A stretch of 64,000 nt of DNA, taken from contig JAZQQY010000038.1 in assembly GCA_045629285.1 (NCBI GenBank), positions 4,703 through 68,702 on the forward strand. The letters are read 5' to 3'. Positions within the stretch are counted from its first letter, which is position 1; every line of letters begins with the position of its first letter. Shown piece after piece: positions 33,165 through 41,346 of the stretch. The position numbers were made by a program, and so were the translations under genes. This stretch comes from UBA1723 sp045629285. Lineage in GTDB: Bacteria > Bacteroidota > Bacteroidia > Bacteroidales > Paludibacteraceae. Under the pieces are notes generated by a model. It had not been told where the DNA came from, did no database searches, and saw nothing but the letters and a program-made list of their open reading frames with translations.

Positions 33165-34730
33165 ATGCAGAATTTCGGTAAACTATTTGTGATTGCTACG
33201 CTTTTGTTGTCGATCCTTGATCTTCATGCCGAGTATAAATTGGTGTGGAACGAGGAGTTTGGCGCTCTAGATGCCAACGTCTGGAATCACGATATCGGTT
33301 GGGGCAGCTACGGTTGGGGCAACAATGAGCAGGAGTATTACACTTCAAATGCGGAAAATATTTTTGTGAAGGATTCCAAACTGAATATTGTGGCGTTGCG
33401 CAGTGATGCATATAAGAGTGTGTCCGACAGAATTCTGTATACATCTGCAAAGATTCACACACAACGCAATGTGTCGATAAAATATGGTAAGGTCGAGGCT
33501 CGTATCCATTTGCCTGAGCGTGGCGATGGAGTATGGCCTGCATTCTGGATGCTTGGGGAGAATCAGGAGAAAGGTTGGCCGTATTGTGGTGAGATCGATA
33601 TCTGCGAGTGGAGAGGTTCGAGGCCTCAAGAGACTGTTTCCACTATGCATTGGAATGGCACGAATGCGGAATATGTTCACTGCGACTATGGAAATACGTT
33701 GACATACAAACGTGGATTGGATGAGGATTTCTTTGTTTATGGGCTAGAGTGGACTCCGGAAAAGGCGGAGTTTTATATTGTCGACGAGAAGGACAACTCT
33801 CGCCATAGGGTGAATATCATGGATCTTACCACTGCGACGGTGGAGAATGGATTGGCTTGTTTCCATCAGGCGCAGTACATCATTCTCAATCTTGCTATGG
33901 GTGGTCAATTCGGTGGAGATGTCACTGGAGACTTTAAGTCGCGCACGATGCAGGTGGATTGGATCCGCGTCTATCAGGATAACGATGCATATCCTGAGTC
34001 TCGTTTCTACAACAATTCGAAGAGTGAGACGTTTGCCTACAATTCCGACTGCAATATGTTGATGGATAAGTCGACAGAAATCGGTGGATATTATGCTCCA
34101 AACTGGAATGAAATGACACTATCTGCTTCTGGTGATGCAAAGAAGTTTGAGATTTCGCTTCCGTCGCCGACATTCGAGCGTTGGCAAGCTCAGTACTCAT
34201 TGACGTTCCATGATGTCGAGATAAAGAAGGGAGTGAAATATGATATGAGTTTCACGATAGAGAGCGATGCGGCGTTGAATAGATTTTTGTTGAAGGTTTA
34301 CGACGGTGAGGACGATAATGCATTCATGCCGACAGCCGATTTGCAGAACTATAATGTAGAGGCTGGCAAGAAAAAGGATATTGTACTTCCCGGAATGACA
34401 GCACCGTGCGATATGTCTCAGGTCAAGGTCCTATTTGATTTCGGAGCTAATCCTGCTGCGACGGTAACTGTTTCCGACATGGTATTGAGAGAGTCGGATT
34501 GCAATCCGACTTCTGTGGCTGATAAGGGGAATGAAGCCTTTAATGTGTATGCCGACAACGGAAGAGTCGTGGTCGATGCAACTGATGGTGGAGTGGTGGA
34601 GATCTATACCGTCGACGGAAGGTGTGTGATGAAAAAGAGGTTGTCTGAAGGAATGAATCATATTGATGTTCCATCCGGAATCTACGTTGTGAAAACAGGA
34701 AATATTACAACATGGTTTATAAGTAGATGA
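33165..34730 (+). CDS. secreted GH16 beta-glucanase (laminarinase-like) with T9SS tail
   Basis: 521 residues from ATG 33165 (MQNFGKLFVIATLLLSILDLHA); the frame runs back to 33075 but that part crosses the promoter. The GH16 domain (about 24-270) contains the catalytic motif GEIDICEW, with nucleophile E143, assisting D145 and acid/base E148. It also has the aromatic substrate cleft segments GWGSYGWGNNEQEYYTSNAE and GVWPAFWMLGENQ. The EIDIxE form is typical of laminarinase/licheninase subfamilies acting on beta-1,3(4)-glucans. A CBM4/9-like beta-sandwich follows (about 295-455) and a type A T9SS tail closes it (VEIYTVDGRCV, GIYVVKTGN). Exact glucan specificity is not evident. Confidence 0.9.
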   Translation: MQNFGKLFVIATLLLSILDLHAEYKLVWNEEFGALDANVWNHDIGWGSYGWGNNEQEYYTSNAENIFVKDSKLNIVALRSDAYKSVSDRILYTSAKIHTQRNVSIKYGKVEARIHLPERGDGVWPAFWMLGENQEKGWPYCGEIDICEWRGSRPQETVSTMHWNGTNAEYVHCDYGNTLTYKRGLDEDFFVYGLEWTPEKAEFYIVDEKDNSRHRVNIMDLTTATVENGLACFHQAQYIILNLAMGGQFGGDVTGDFKSRTMQVDWIRVYQDNDAYPESRFYNNSKSETFAYNSDCNMLMDKSTEIGGYYAPNWNEMTLSASGDAKKFEISLPSPTFERWQAQYSLTFHDVEIKKGVKYDMSFTIESDAALNRFLLKVYDGEDDNAFMPTADLQNYNVEAGKKKDIVLPGMTAPCDMSQVKVLFDFGANPAATVTVSDMVLRESDCNPTSVADKGNEAFNVYADNGRVVVDATDGGVVEIYTVDGRCVMKKRLSEGMNHIDVPSGIYVVKTGNITTWFISR

Positions 34731-34749
34731 TTGATATTTATTTTTTTAT

Positions 34750-34757
34750 TACCTTTG
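34750..34757 (+). promoter_or_regulatory. promoter -7 box for the exported protein gene at 34781
   Basis: TACCTTTG lies 23 bp before the ATG. Confidence 0.65.
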
Positions 34758-34780
34758 TCGCCTGAAAGTAACTTTGTGAT

Positions 34781-35893
34781 ATGGTTAAGAAAATATTAGT
34801 CCTTGTTTTTTCTGCTGTGTCGATGTCGATATCGGCGCAAGAAGCGGAGCCGGAAGCAATCGGCAAGTACAGTATGTCCGCTTATCCAAAACTAAAAATG
34901 CCTCAGGGCAGAAAGCTTTATGCTCTTGTGGAGAATGGAGCGTTGGCCGAAGACGGAACGTTCACTGCTGCTGTTGCCCAGTTGCAGAACGAATCGTTCA
35001 TTCGTACTGATAATCCCGCTGAGGCTGATTTCCTGATCAGGTATTCACAGTTTGAGGCTGTGACTCCGATGGCGGTGGACAAGTTCAATCCTATGCAACG
35101 TAAATCGAAGATAAAGGTTGGTAATTTTGCTGTGCCTACACGTACAGATCCGCCTGGAGCTTCACAAATGAAGCCTGGCCAGATCCCGACAGCGATGAAC
35201 AGCTCTTCTAAGTACTACTGTGCATATATGCATCTTGAGTTTTCATTCCATGTCGCCATCACTCTTCCGGATAAAAGTTCAATCTACGTGGAGGATGTAA
35301 AACTTGGAAAGAATTACAATTCCGGTTGGATGCCGAGCGAAGGAGCAGCAGTAGCGAAGGTGCAGGAGGATGCTTCGGTAATGTCGTATGAGGCTGTAGT
35401 AGGCGAATATAGCAGTAAGAAAGTTTCTGGACTTTTGGGAGCTTCGTACTTTTTTAAGGAAAGAGACATCACTTGCTACTATGCCAGACCCAAAAAACGT
35501 GGCACAAGCGGAGCTGAATATATTGAAATCAACGATGCTGTAAGCAGACTGAAGAGCGGTTTGGGTTATCTTAAGGAAGATGAGTGGAACAAGGAAGCTT
35601 TCAGAAGAGAGACAGATGGGGTTGAGGCTATCTTGAAGACTGCGATCGACAGTGTAGGTTCACCTAACTACGAACATATCAATAAAGAGGTTGAGTCGGC
35701 AATCCGTTATGACCTTGGCCTCTACTATATTTTCAGTAAAGAGTTCGGTAAGGCATCTGCACAATTCAAGGCAGTCACAACTGATCCTAAAGAGAAAGGT
35801 AAAGATAAGAAGTTTGCCGACGCTGCTGAGTTAGCAAGAAATTGTGAAAAGTGGCAGAAGGAGAAAGAGGGTTACGAAGCCCTATGGAAGTAA
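34781..35893 (+). CDS. exported protein of unknown function with TPR-like C-terminus
   Basis: 370 residues with a signal peptide (about 1-19, VSMSISAQE). The N-terminal half includes RKLYALVENGALAEDG and EADFLIRYSQFEAV, recalling lipoprotein-like domains that read other envelope proteins. A middle beta region (about 140-215) is followed by a helical C-terminal part (about 285-370) with a tetratricopeptide-like repeat: YDLGLYYIFSKEFGKASAQF, then FADAAELARNCEKWQKEKEG. No named family recognised. Own promoter and terminator; probably monocistronic and periplasmic. Confidence 0.78.
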   Translation: MVKKILVLVFSAVSMSISAQEAEPEAIGKYSMSAYPKLKMPQGRKLYALVENGALAEDGTFTAAVAQLQNESFIRTDNPAEADFLIRYSQFEAVTPMAVDKFNPMQRKSKIKVGNFAVPTRTDPPGASQMKPGQIPTAMNSSSKYYCAYMHLEFSFHVAITLPDKSSIYVEDVKLGKNYNSGWMPSEGAAVAKVQEDASVMSYEAVVGEYSSKKVSGLLGASYFFKERDITCYYARPKKRGTSGAEYIEINDAVSRLKSGLGYLKEDEWNKEAFRRETDGVEAILKTAIDSVGSPNYEHINKEVESAIRYDLGLYYIFSKEFGKASAQFKAVTTDPKEKGKDKKFADAAELARNCEKWQKEKEGYEALWK

Positions 35894-35895
35894 AT

Positions 35896-35926
35896 AAAGG
35901 CGTGATTTTTCATCACGCCTTTTTTA
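35896..35926. terminator. terminator, bidirectional
   Basis: AAAGGCGTGAT (35896-35906) pairs with ATCACGCCTTT (35912-35922), with a T run to 35926. It lies between the convergent 34781 gene and guaD. Confidence 0.88.
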
Positions 35927-35929
35927 TGA

Positions 35930-36412
35930 TTAGTATTCGATTTTGTCTGCCTTGTTCTTCCATGTGTTGAACACCTTAAGCGTCGCATCACGTAGAAGCT
36001 GTTTTCTGCTCATGAATCTATCCTTAGGTTTCTGAGCAATCTCGTCGTAGATGAACTTATCGTCAAAACCGATTTCAGCGGCATCGTGTTGTGTGCCGGC
36101 GTAGAAATAGCGCTCGATGTGAGCCCAGTACATTGACGACAGACACATAGGGCATGGTTCGCATGATGCGTACAATGTGCAGCCGCTAAGGTCGAAAGTC
36201 TTAAGTTTCTGGCAAGCCTCTCTGATTGCCATCACCTCTGCGTGTGCAGTAGGGTCGTTGTTGAGCGTCACACAGTTGTGGGCTGCAGCGATAATCTCAC
36301 CCTCTTTATTTACGATAACGGCACCGAATGGACCACCGCCTTCCTCCACGCTCTTAGCAGATAGATCTATCGCCATCTGCATAAATTCAATATGCTTATC
36401 TTCGTTTTTCAT
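35930..36412 (-). CDS. guaD: guanine deaminase, cytidine-deaminase-fold type
   Basis: Hydrolyses guanine to xanthine and ammonia. 160 residues with zinc ligands and catalytic Glu in PTAHAEV (H57, E59) and SCEPCPMC (C87, C90). The segments GGPFGAVIV, TLNNDPTAHAEVMAIREAC, YAGTQHDAAEIGFDDKFIYD and a C-terminal NTWKNKADKIEY are those of the Bacillus-type GuaD, whose C-terminal tail covers the active site. This distinguishes it from tadA at 29975. Monocistronic, convergent with the gene at 34781. Confidence 0.9.
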   Translation of the reverse strand: MKNEDKHIEFMQMAIDLSAKSVEEGGGPFGAVIVNKEGEIIAAAHNCVTLNNDPTAHAEVMAIREACQKLKTFDLSGCTLYASCEPCPMCLSSMYWAHIERYFYAGTQHDAAEIGFDDKFIYDEIAQKPKDRFMSRKQLLRDATLKVFNTWKNKADKIEY

Positions 36413-36505
36413 GGCTTCAATATTTTATGGTTTATGATTTTGTTTTGGTAAATATAAGGAAAAATGGGGAATAATGTAAATGGGGATGCAAAATTATTGA
36501 TGGCA

Positions 36506-37282
36506 TTATTTAATTCTTTCTACCTTTTTGAAATGCAAAACGATTGGAAGTTTGCAAAGAGAGTCTTTCTCTACTGGTGTTATATAGTTGTATTTTGCCA
36601 TCTGCTCCAACACGTGATTGCGTCGCTCCAAACATTTATCATATCTTCGTTCACGAGTTGGATTATAGAATGCAGGATTCTGCATCATACCGACAAGCAT
36701 TGCTGCTTCTTCTGTCTTTAATCTGTCTGGAGTTGTGGAGAAATAGACATCTGCTGCACTGTAGATTCCGACTGCATTGTGGAGAAAGTCAAAAGTATTT
36801 AGATGTGTAGTCAAGATTTCTTTTTTTGTAAAGAATTTTTCTATGTCTACTATCATTTTTTGCTCTATTGACTTATCTAATAGAGCACCTGGATATACTT
36901 TTGAGAATATTAGTATATCCCTTGCTAATTGTTCTGTGATAGTTGGGTTGAATGTCTTTTTTCCTCTTACTATTTCATCGTACATCGCTTTGAAGACGTT
37001 TTTGAAATCTATTCCGGAATGTTCATAGAAATTGGGATCTTCAGTTGCAATCAAAGCGTTGACGACGCAACTTGGAATTTCATCGTATGAACAGGAGATT
37101 CTTCGACTGGCGTTTTTGGTATCGCGTGAACCATAGGCGTATGCCATCATGTCTTTGGAATTAAATATTTCTTCGACAGTCATGGCATATTCCTTTGTCT
37201 GGATTATTGTATTAACGTCGAATCCTACGATTATTGATACGAATATCCAAAATATGATTGTTAATTTTCCGCTTATACTCAT
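36506..37282 (-). CDS. short GT51 transglycosylase-like paralogue of PBP1A, probably decayed
   Basis: 258 residues, a membrane anchor plus a glycosyltransferase-51 domain only. It aligns with the N-terminal third of the PBP1A encoded just upstream on the same strand: both begin MSISGK and share NALIATED, EHSGIDF, LNKFDFL/LNTFDFL-NAVGI, VYFSTTPD and RRYDKCLERRN/SRYDMCLGRRN. The first catalytic motif is kept (EDPNFYEHSG, Glu81), but the second, GGSTITQQ in PBP1A, has become FNPTITEQ. The transpeptidase domain is missing: the frame ends soon after the GT domain at KVERIK. Most likely a duplicated and truncated copy that has lost normal polymerase activity, perhaps with a new role. Confidence 0.82.
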   Translation of the reverse strand: MSISGKLTIIFWIFVSIIVGFDVNTIIQTKEYAMTVEEIFNSKDMMAYAYGSRDTKNASRRISCSYDEIPSCVVNALIATEDPNFYEHSGIDFKNVFKAMYDEIVRGKKTFNPTITEQLARDILIFSKVYPGALLDKSIEQKMIVDIEKFFTKKEILTTHLNTFDFLHNAVGIYSAADVYFSTTPDRLKTEEAAMLVGMMQNPAFYNPTRERRYDKCLERRNHVLEQMAKYNYITPVEKDSLCKLPIVLHFKKVERIK

Positions 37283-37302
37283 GATGGGGGAATCTATAAT
37301 AG

Positions 37303-37331
37303 ATAGAGACGAGGATATGCCCCGTCTCTAT
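37303..37331. repeat. ATAGAGACG palindromic repeat, GTAGAGACGG family
   Basis: ATAGAGACG (37303-37311) and CGTCTCTAT (37323-37331) form an inverted repeat with an 11-base centre, between the two PBP genes. Confidence 0.7.
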
Positions 37332-37379
37332 ATTATTAATCATTAACTTAAATCAAATGCTAAGGCAAATATATATGAG

Positions 37380-37463
37380 TTGTCCAAATAACGCTCTCTC
37401 TCCGAGCTCGCGTTGGTGTGGGGGTTAGGGCGTTCCGCCCTTAACAATCCTCATTTTGGACAA
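37380..37463. repeat. 84-bp element with terminal inverted repeats, MITE-like
   Basis: TTGTCCAAA (37380-37388) and TTTGGACAA (37455-37463) are exact inverses. The GC-rich interior contains a GGGCG/CGCCC hairpin (about 37427-37439). No coding content. Could be a miniature mobile element or a structured terminator of the PBP1A gene. Confidence 0.45.
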
Positions 37464-37470
37464 TTGCCAA

Positions 37471-39900
37471 TTATTCAAAGATTCCTTCGACGGCATTCTC
37501 CTCGACCTGCTGCTCACCAGTGTTCTGGTTCTTGCAGTTGTAAGACTCCTTAACGTTGAACTTACATTTTCTATCGTAGTGAAGTGAAGCATCGTCGAAT
37601 ACCTTGTTCATGTAGACACCCCAGATAGGAAGCGCTGTAGATGAACCCTGTCCGTTACGCAAGTTGTCGAAGTGGATATCACGGTCCTCACCACCTACCC
37701 ATACACCTGTGATAAGGTCTGGTGTAAATGCCATGAACCAACCGTCGGAGTTGTTCTGAGTTGTACCTGTCTTACCGGCCATCTCTGTCTCCCAACCGAT
37801 TCTATATGCGTGCTTCGGATGACCAGGTTCCCAAGGAATTGTAAAGTTGAATGATGCTGCCGACGAACGGATTCTTAGTCCGGTACCACCGTCGATAACG
37901 CCTCTCATCAGTGAGATCATCTTTTCTGACGTTTCGTCGCTGAAAATCTCCTTCATACGTGGACTGAATGTCGCCAATAGGTTGCCGTTGTTGTCAAAGA
38001 TACTCTCAACGTAGACAGGCTCGATCTGAATACCGTGGTTGGCAAATGCAGTATAGGCTCCACACATCTCGGCGATTGTCAAGTCGCAAACACCAAGACA
38101 AAGAGAATAAACTGGTTCGATCTCCTGGTTTTTGATTCCGAATGAGTGAAGAAGCTTCACGAAACCTTCTGGATGATATTGCATCATGATTCTTGCGGAA
38201 GTCCAGTTGTTGGAAGTTTGAAGACCACGCTTAAGTGTGATCATCTGACCGATCTCAGCCTTGCCCGACTCGCCGTAAGGAACGTTCTTTGGCTGCCAGA
38301 TTGTGTAGTCTTCCTCTCTTGCTCCTGTCTGTACCTTTACAGATGGCTGAGTGTTGGCAACCTCATCACATGGGTTCATGCCGTTCTCCATTGCGTAAGC
38401 GTAAAGGAACGGCTTGATTGTCGAACCTACCTGACGACGACCGACTGTACACATATCATACTGGAAGTAGCGGAAGTCAGGTCCACCCACGTAAGCCTTA
38501 ACATGACCGTTCTTAGGGTCGATACTCATCATACCGCTTCTAAGGAAGTGCTTATTGTAGATGATTGAGTCAAGAGGAGTAAGGACAGTATCCTTTGATC
38601 CCTTCTCCCAATCGAACACAGACATCGGAACCTTTGTGTTGAATGCTGTCTTGATCTGTGCATCTGAAGCACCTGCAGCCTTCATGCGCTGGTATCTGTC
38701 AGTTAGACGCATTGCCTTCTGAAGCATTGAGTCTCTCTGTGCCTTTGTTGTCTTTGTTGAGTAAGGAGCAGTCTTACGACCATTCTTCTCTTTGAAGAAC
38801 AACTGCTGGATATATCCACCCAAAGTCTCTCTGATTGACTCCTCTGCATACTTCTGCATACGTGAGTCGACAGTAGTGTGGATCTTCAAACCGTCAGTGT
38901 AAAGGTTGTATGGAGTTCCGTCAGGCTTTGTGTTTTTGTTGCACCATCCGTAAAGAGGGTCTGTAGCCCAAGCCAACGAATCCTCGTAGTATTTCTGACG
39001 AGCCCACTTCGGATATTTCTTTTTGTCCGGTTTATCCGCAGTCATCACCTTTCTTAGATGCTCACGGAAGTATGGAGCAAGACCTTCTTTGTGGTCTACT
39101 TTGTTGAAATGCAATGTGATAGGCAACTGAGACAATGAATCTCTCTCAGAAGCGGAAATGTAACCTGCTTTCTCCATCTGTCCGAAAACGACGTTACGAC
39201 GGCCAAGACACATGTCGTAGCGACTTTCACGGTGAGGGTTGTAAAGTGCAGGGTTCTTGAGCATGCCGACAAGCAATGCTGCCTCCTCCAACTTAAGTTT
39301 GTCAGGAGTCGTAGAGAAGTATACTTGAGCAGCCGAGCAGATACCTACTGCGTTGTTAAGGAAGTCGAACTTGTTTAGATACATAGTCATGATTTCTTCC
39401 TTAGTGTAGTATTTCTCAAGCTTTGTGGCGATCACCCACTCGGTAGGCTTCTGCATAGCACGTTCGATCTTGTCCTTTGCCACCTCTGTGTAAAGCAACT
39501 TGGCAAGCTGCTGAGTGATTGTCGAACCTCCTCCTGAGTTCTTCTGCTGAAGGATCACAGACTTGAAAATTGCACGGAACAATGATCTGAAGTCGATACC
39601 TGAGTGCTCATTGAAGCGGATATCCTCAGTTGCGATCAAAGCGTTTACAAGGTTAGGAGAGATGTCCTCGTATGCAGTGTAGACACGGTTTTCGCTTGAC
39701 TGGAAATAACGGCCTAGCACAACACCGTCGCTAGAGAAAATCTCAGTTGCAAACTTATTCTTTGGACTCTGTAATTCTTCTACTGGGGGAAGGTGTCCGA
39801 ACGAACCGTTCTTGATACCTACAAACATTGCGATGATAGCTCCTACAACTATCAAAAAGATTGCCCAGAAGGCTATGGATATTTTACCGCTTATACTCAT
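37471..39900 (-). CDS. bifunctional penicillin-binding protein 1A
   Basis: Class A PBP of 809 residues that polymerises and cross-links peptidoglycan. An N-terminal membrane helix (about 8-28) precedes the GT51 domain, with TEDIRFNEHSG (Glu92) and GGGSTITQQLAK (about 123-134). The transpeptidase domain carries the active-site SxxK in GSTIKPFLY, SxN in TSNNW and KTGT in AGKTGTTQNNSDGW. Length and motif order are normal for PBP1A (mrcA/ponA type). Its own -7 box lies upstream. The adjacent short GT51 gene at 36506 looks like a partial duplicate. Confidence 0.95.
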   Translation of the reverse strand: MSISGKISIAFWAIFLIVVGAIIAMFVGIKNGSFGHLPPVEELQSPKNKFATEIFSSDGVVLGRYFQSSENRVYTAYEDISPNLVNALIATEDIRFNEHSGIDFRSLFRAIFKSVILQQKNSGGGSTITQQLAKLLYTEVAKDKIERAMQKPTEWVIATKLEKYYTKEEIMTMYLNKFDFLNNAVGICSAAQVYFSTTPDKLKLEEAALLVGMLKNPALYNPHRESRYDMCLGRRNVVFGQMEKAGYISASERDSLSQLPITLHFNKVDHKEGLAPYFREHLRKVMTADKPDKKKYPKWARQKYYEDSLAWATDPLYGWCNKNTKPDGTPYNLYTDGLKIHTTVDSRMQKYAEESIRETLGGYIQQLFFKEKNGRKTAPYSTKTTKAQRDSMLQKAMRLTDRYQRMKAAGASDAQIKTAFNTKVPMSVFDWEKGSKDTVLTPLDSIIYNKHFLRSGMMSIDPKNGHVKAYVGGPDFRYFQYDMCTVGRRQVGSTIKPFLYAYAMENGMNPCDEVANTQPSVKVQTGAREEDYTIWQPKNVPYGESGKAEIGQMITLKRGLQTSNNWTSARIMMQYHPEGFVKLLHSFGIKNQEIEPVYSLCLGVCDLTIAEMCGAYTAFANHGIQIEPVYVESIFDNNGNLLATFSPRMKEIFSDETSEKMISLMRGVIDGGTGLRIRSSAASFNFTIPWEPGHPKHAYRIGWETEMAGKTGTTQNNSDGWFMAFTPDLITGVWVGGEDRDIHFDNLRNGQGSSTALPIWGVYMNKVFDDASLHYDRKCKFNVKESYNCKNQNTGEQQVEENAVEGIFE

Positions 39901-39936
39901 TTTTTTAAAATCTCTGTGAAAAAAGCCTTTGTATCA

Positions 39937-39944
39937 CAAAAATA
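39937..39944 (-). promoter_or_regulatory. promoter -7 box for PBP1A
   Basis: The complement reads TATTTTTG, 37 bp before the start codon. Confidence 0.55.
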
Positions 39945-40317
39945 CTGTTTTTTCTCTTTTTATGAAGGTTTTTCTTGATTTTTCTGCAAAATGAGGATTG
40001 TTAAGAGCTAATGTTAGATTTTGGGCAACTCGTATATTAATCGCATCAAATTGTATAAATTGCATCATTTGCCATAAAAATGATGCAGTTCTTTTTGGAT
40101 TGATACAATTGTCAGAGATGTATTTTGTATTTTTGTTCTTAAAATTTTGATGTAGATTATGCATACATACGACTATATTCCTTCTTTCCCTATTAACGTC
40201 TGAAATAGTATCTTTGATTACATCAATCCATGAATCAAAGGGGAGGCAAGAACTATATATTGAGGCAGAGTCTGATGTGCTTAACTCCTTGCTTGTACTT
40301 GCGAAAATTGTTAATAA
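39945..40317. other. intergenic region without a convincing gene
   Basis: Contains a GCATCAT (40062-40068)/ATGATGC (40080-40086) hairpin and a plus-strand -7-like TATCTTTG (40209-40216) that would direct transcription antisense to lrgB. Short frames here, including 76 codons on the minus strand at 39934-40164, overlap the PBP1A promoter and show no recognisable protein features. Confidence 0.45.
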
Positions 40318-41022
40318 CTACATTATCCAGCTCAAAATCGTTGGGGCGACAATGGCAGTCAGGATGCCGTTGAGCGATAGACCTAAACCTGCGTAGGCTC
40401 CGTAGCGTGTGCTGATCTCCATCACTCTTGATGTGCCGACGGCATGTGAGGCCGTACCCATGCTAAGGCTCTCTCCGATTGGTGTCTTGGCTCTTGAAAG
40501 TCCGAAAATGCTCAATCCGAACACTCCGCCAAAGATACCTGCGATCACCACGGCTGACACTGTGAGTGCTGGGATTCCCCCCATCATCTCCGACACTTGC
40601 ATCGCGATTGGTGTTGTGACTGATTTTGGGGCAAGCGAAAGCACAACCTCATCTGTCGCTCCAAGCCATTTGGCTATGTAGACGACGCTGAAAAGCCCGA
40701 CCAGACATCCCACCACCTGGGATACAAGTATAGGCACAATTTGCTTCTTGATGTTATCCAACTGTAGGTAGAGTGGTACTCCCATTGCCACAACACATGG
40801 TGAAAGCCAGATATCAATGGCTGTTGAAGCCTCTTTGTATTTGCTGTAGTCTATTCCTGTGAATTTCAAGAAAATGATGATGACAGCAATGCTTACCAGA
40901 ATAGGGTTGAGCAATAGAATATTGGTACGCTTCTGAAGGTGCTTCGACACTGCGTAGACGCCAAACGTCAAGGCGATTAGCACATATTTATTTTCTAGAA
41001 TTTCCATTGCGTTTTCTGACAA
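40318..41022 (-). CDS. lrgB: LrgB/CidB family membrane protein
   Basis: 234 residues with about seven hydrophobic segments. The family core is visible in WLSPCVVAMGVPLYLQLDNI, LAPKSVTTPIAMQVSEMMGG, IPALTVSAVVIAGIFGGVFG and TASHAVGTSRVMEISTRYGA, all hallmark LrgB stretches. With LrgA it forms a holin/antiholin-like or metabolite (for example glycolate/pyruvate-type) transport pair. It overlaps lrgA by 35 bp; an alternative ATG at 41007 (MEILENK) shortens the overlap. Last gene of the aguB-OMP-lrgA-lrgB run. Confidence 0.92.
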   Translation of the reverse strand: MSENAMEILENKYVLIALTFGVYAVSKHLQKRTNILLLNPILVSIAVIIIFLKFTGIDYSKYKEASTAIDIWLSPCVVAMGVPLYLQLDNIKKQIVPILVSQVVGCLVGLFSVVYIAKWLGATDEVVLSLAPKSVTTPIAMQVSEMMGGIPALTVSAVVIAGIFGGVFGLSIFGLSRAKTPIGESLSMGTASHAVGTSRVMEISTRYGAYAGLGLSLNGILTAIVAPTILSWIM

Positions 41023-41341
41023 GTTTATATGTCCAGACGGTTGTTACCATCACTAAAATTGTGCTGACTATAATTGACACAGTGATAGGAATCCACTGGT
41101 TTTTAATTAGTTCGTAGTATAGAATCAACGATACTCCGGGAGCAATGAAAAAGAAAGTAAGGTTGCCGGTAAGCACGTTGCTTGCCGACTTCACCCACTG
41201 GAGTTTGATCACTCCAATCTTGAGCAAAAATGTAAGTGTTAGCATTCCGATGATCGACGACGGAATAGGAACTCCCGTCAGCCATACCACCAGTTCTCCG
41301 AATGCCAACATTGCAAAAATAATGAATAGTTGCAGTGCCAT
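40988..41341 (-). CDS. lrgA: LrgA/CidA holin-like membrane protein
   Basis: 117 residues with four hydrophobic segments and the family signature GELVVWLTGVPIPSSIIGML, then NLTFFFIAPGVSLILYYELI. Works with LrgB. It starts 5 bp after the stop of the outer-membrane protein gene upstream, so it is in the same transcript. Confidence 0.92.
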   Translation of the reverse strand: MALQLFIIFAMLAFGELVVWLTGVPIPSSIIGMLTLTFLLKIGVIKLQWVKSASNVLTGNLTFFFIAPGVSLILYYELIKNQWIPITVSIIVSTILVMVTTVWTYKLVRKRNGNSRK

Positions 41342-41346
41342 TTTAT

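Noticed and set aside
39934..40164. 76-codon minus-strand frame upstream of PBP1A
   Set aside because: It overlaps the PBP1A promoter, has no protein-like pattern and no start signal.
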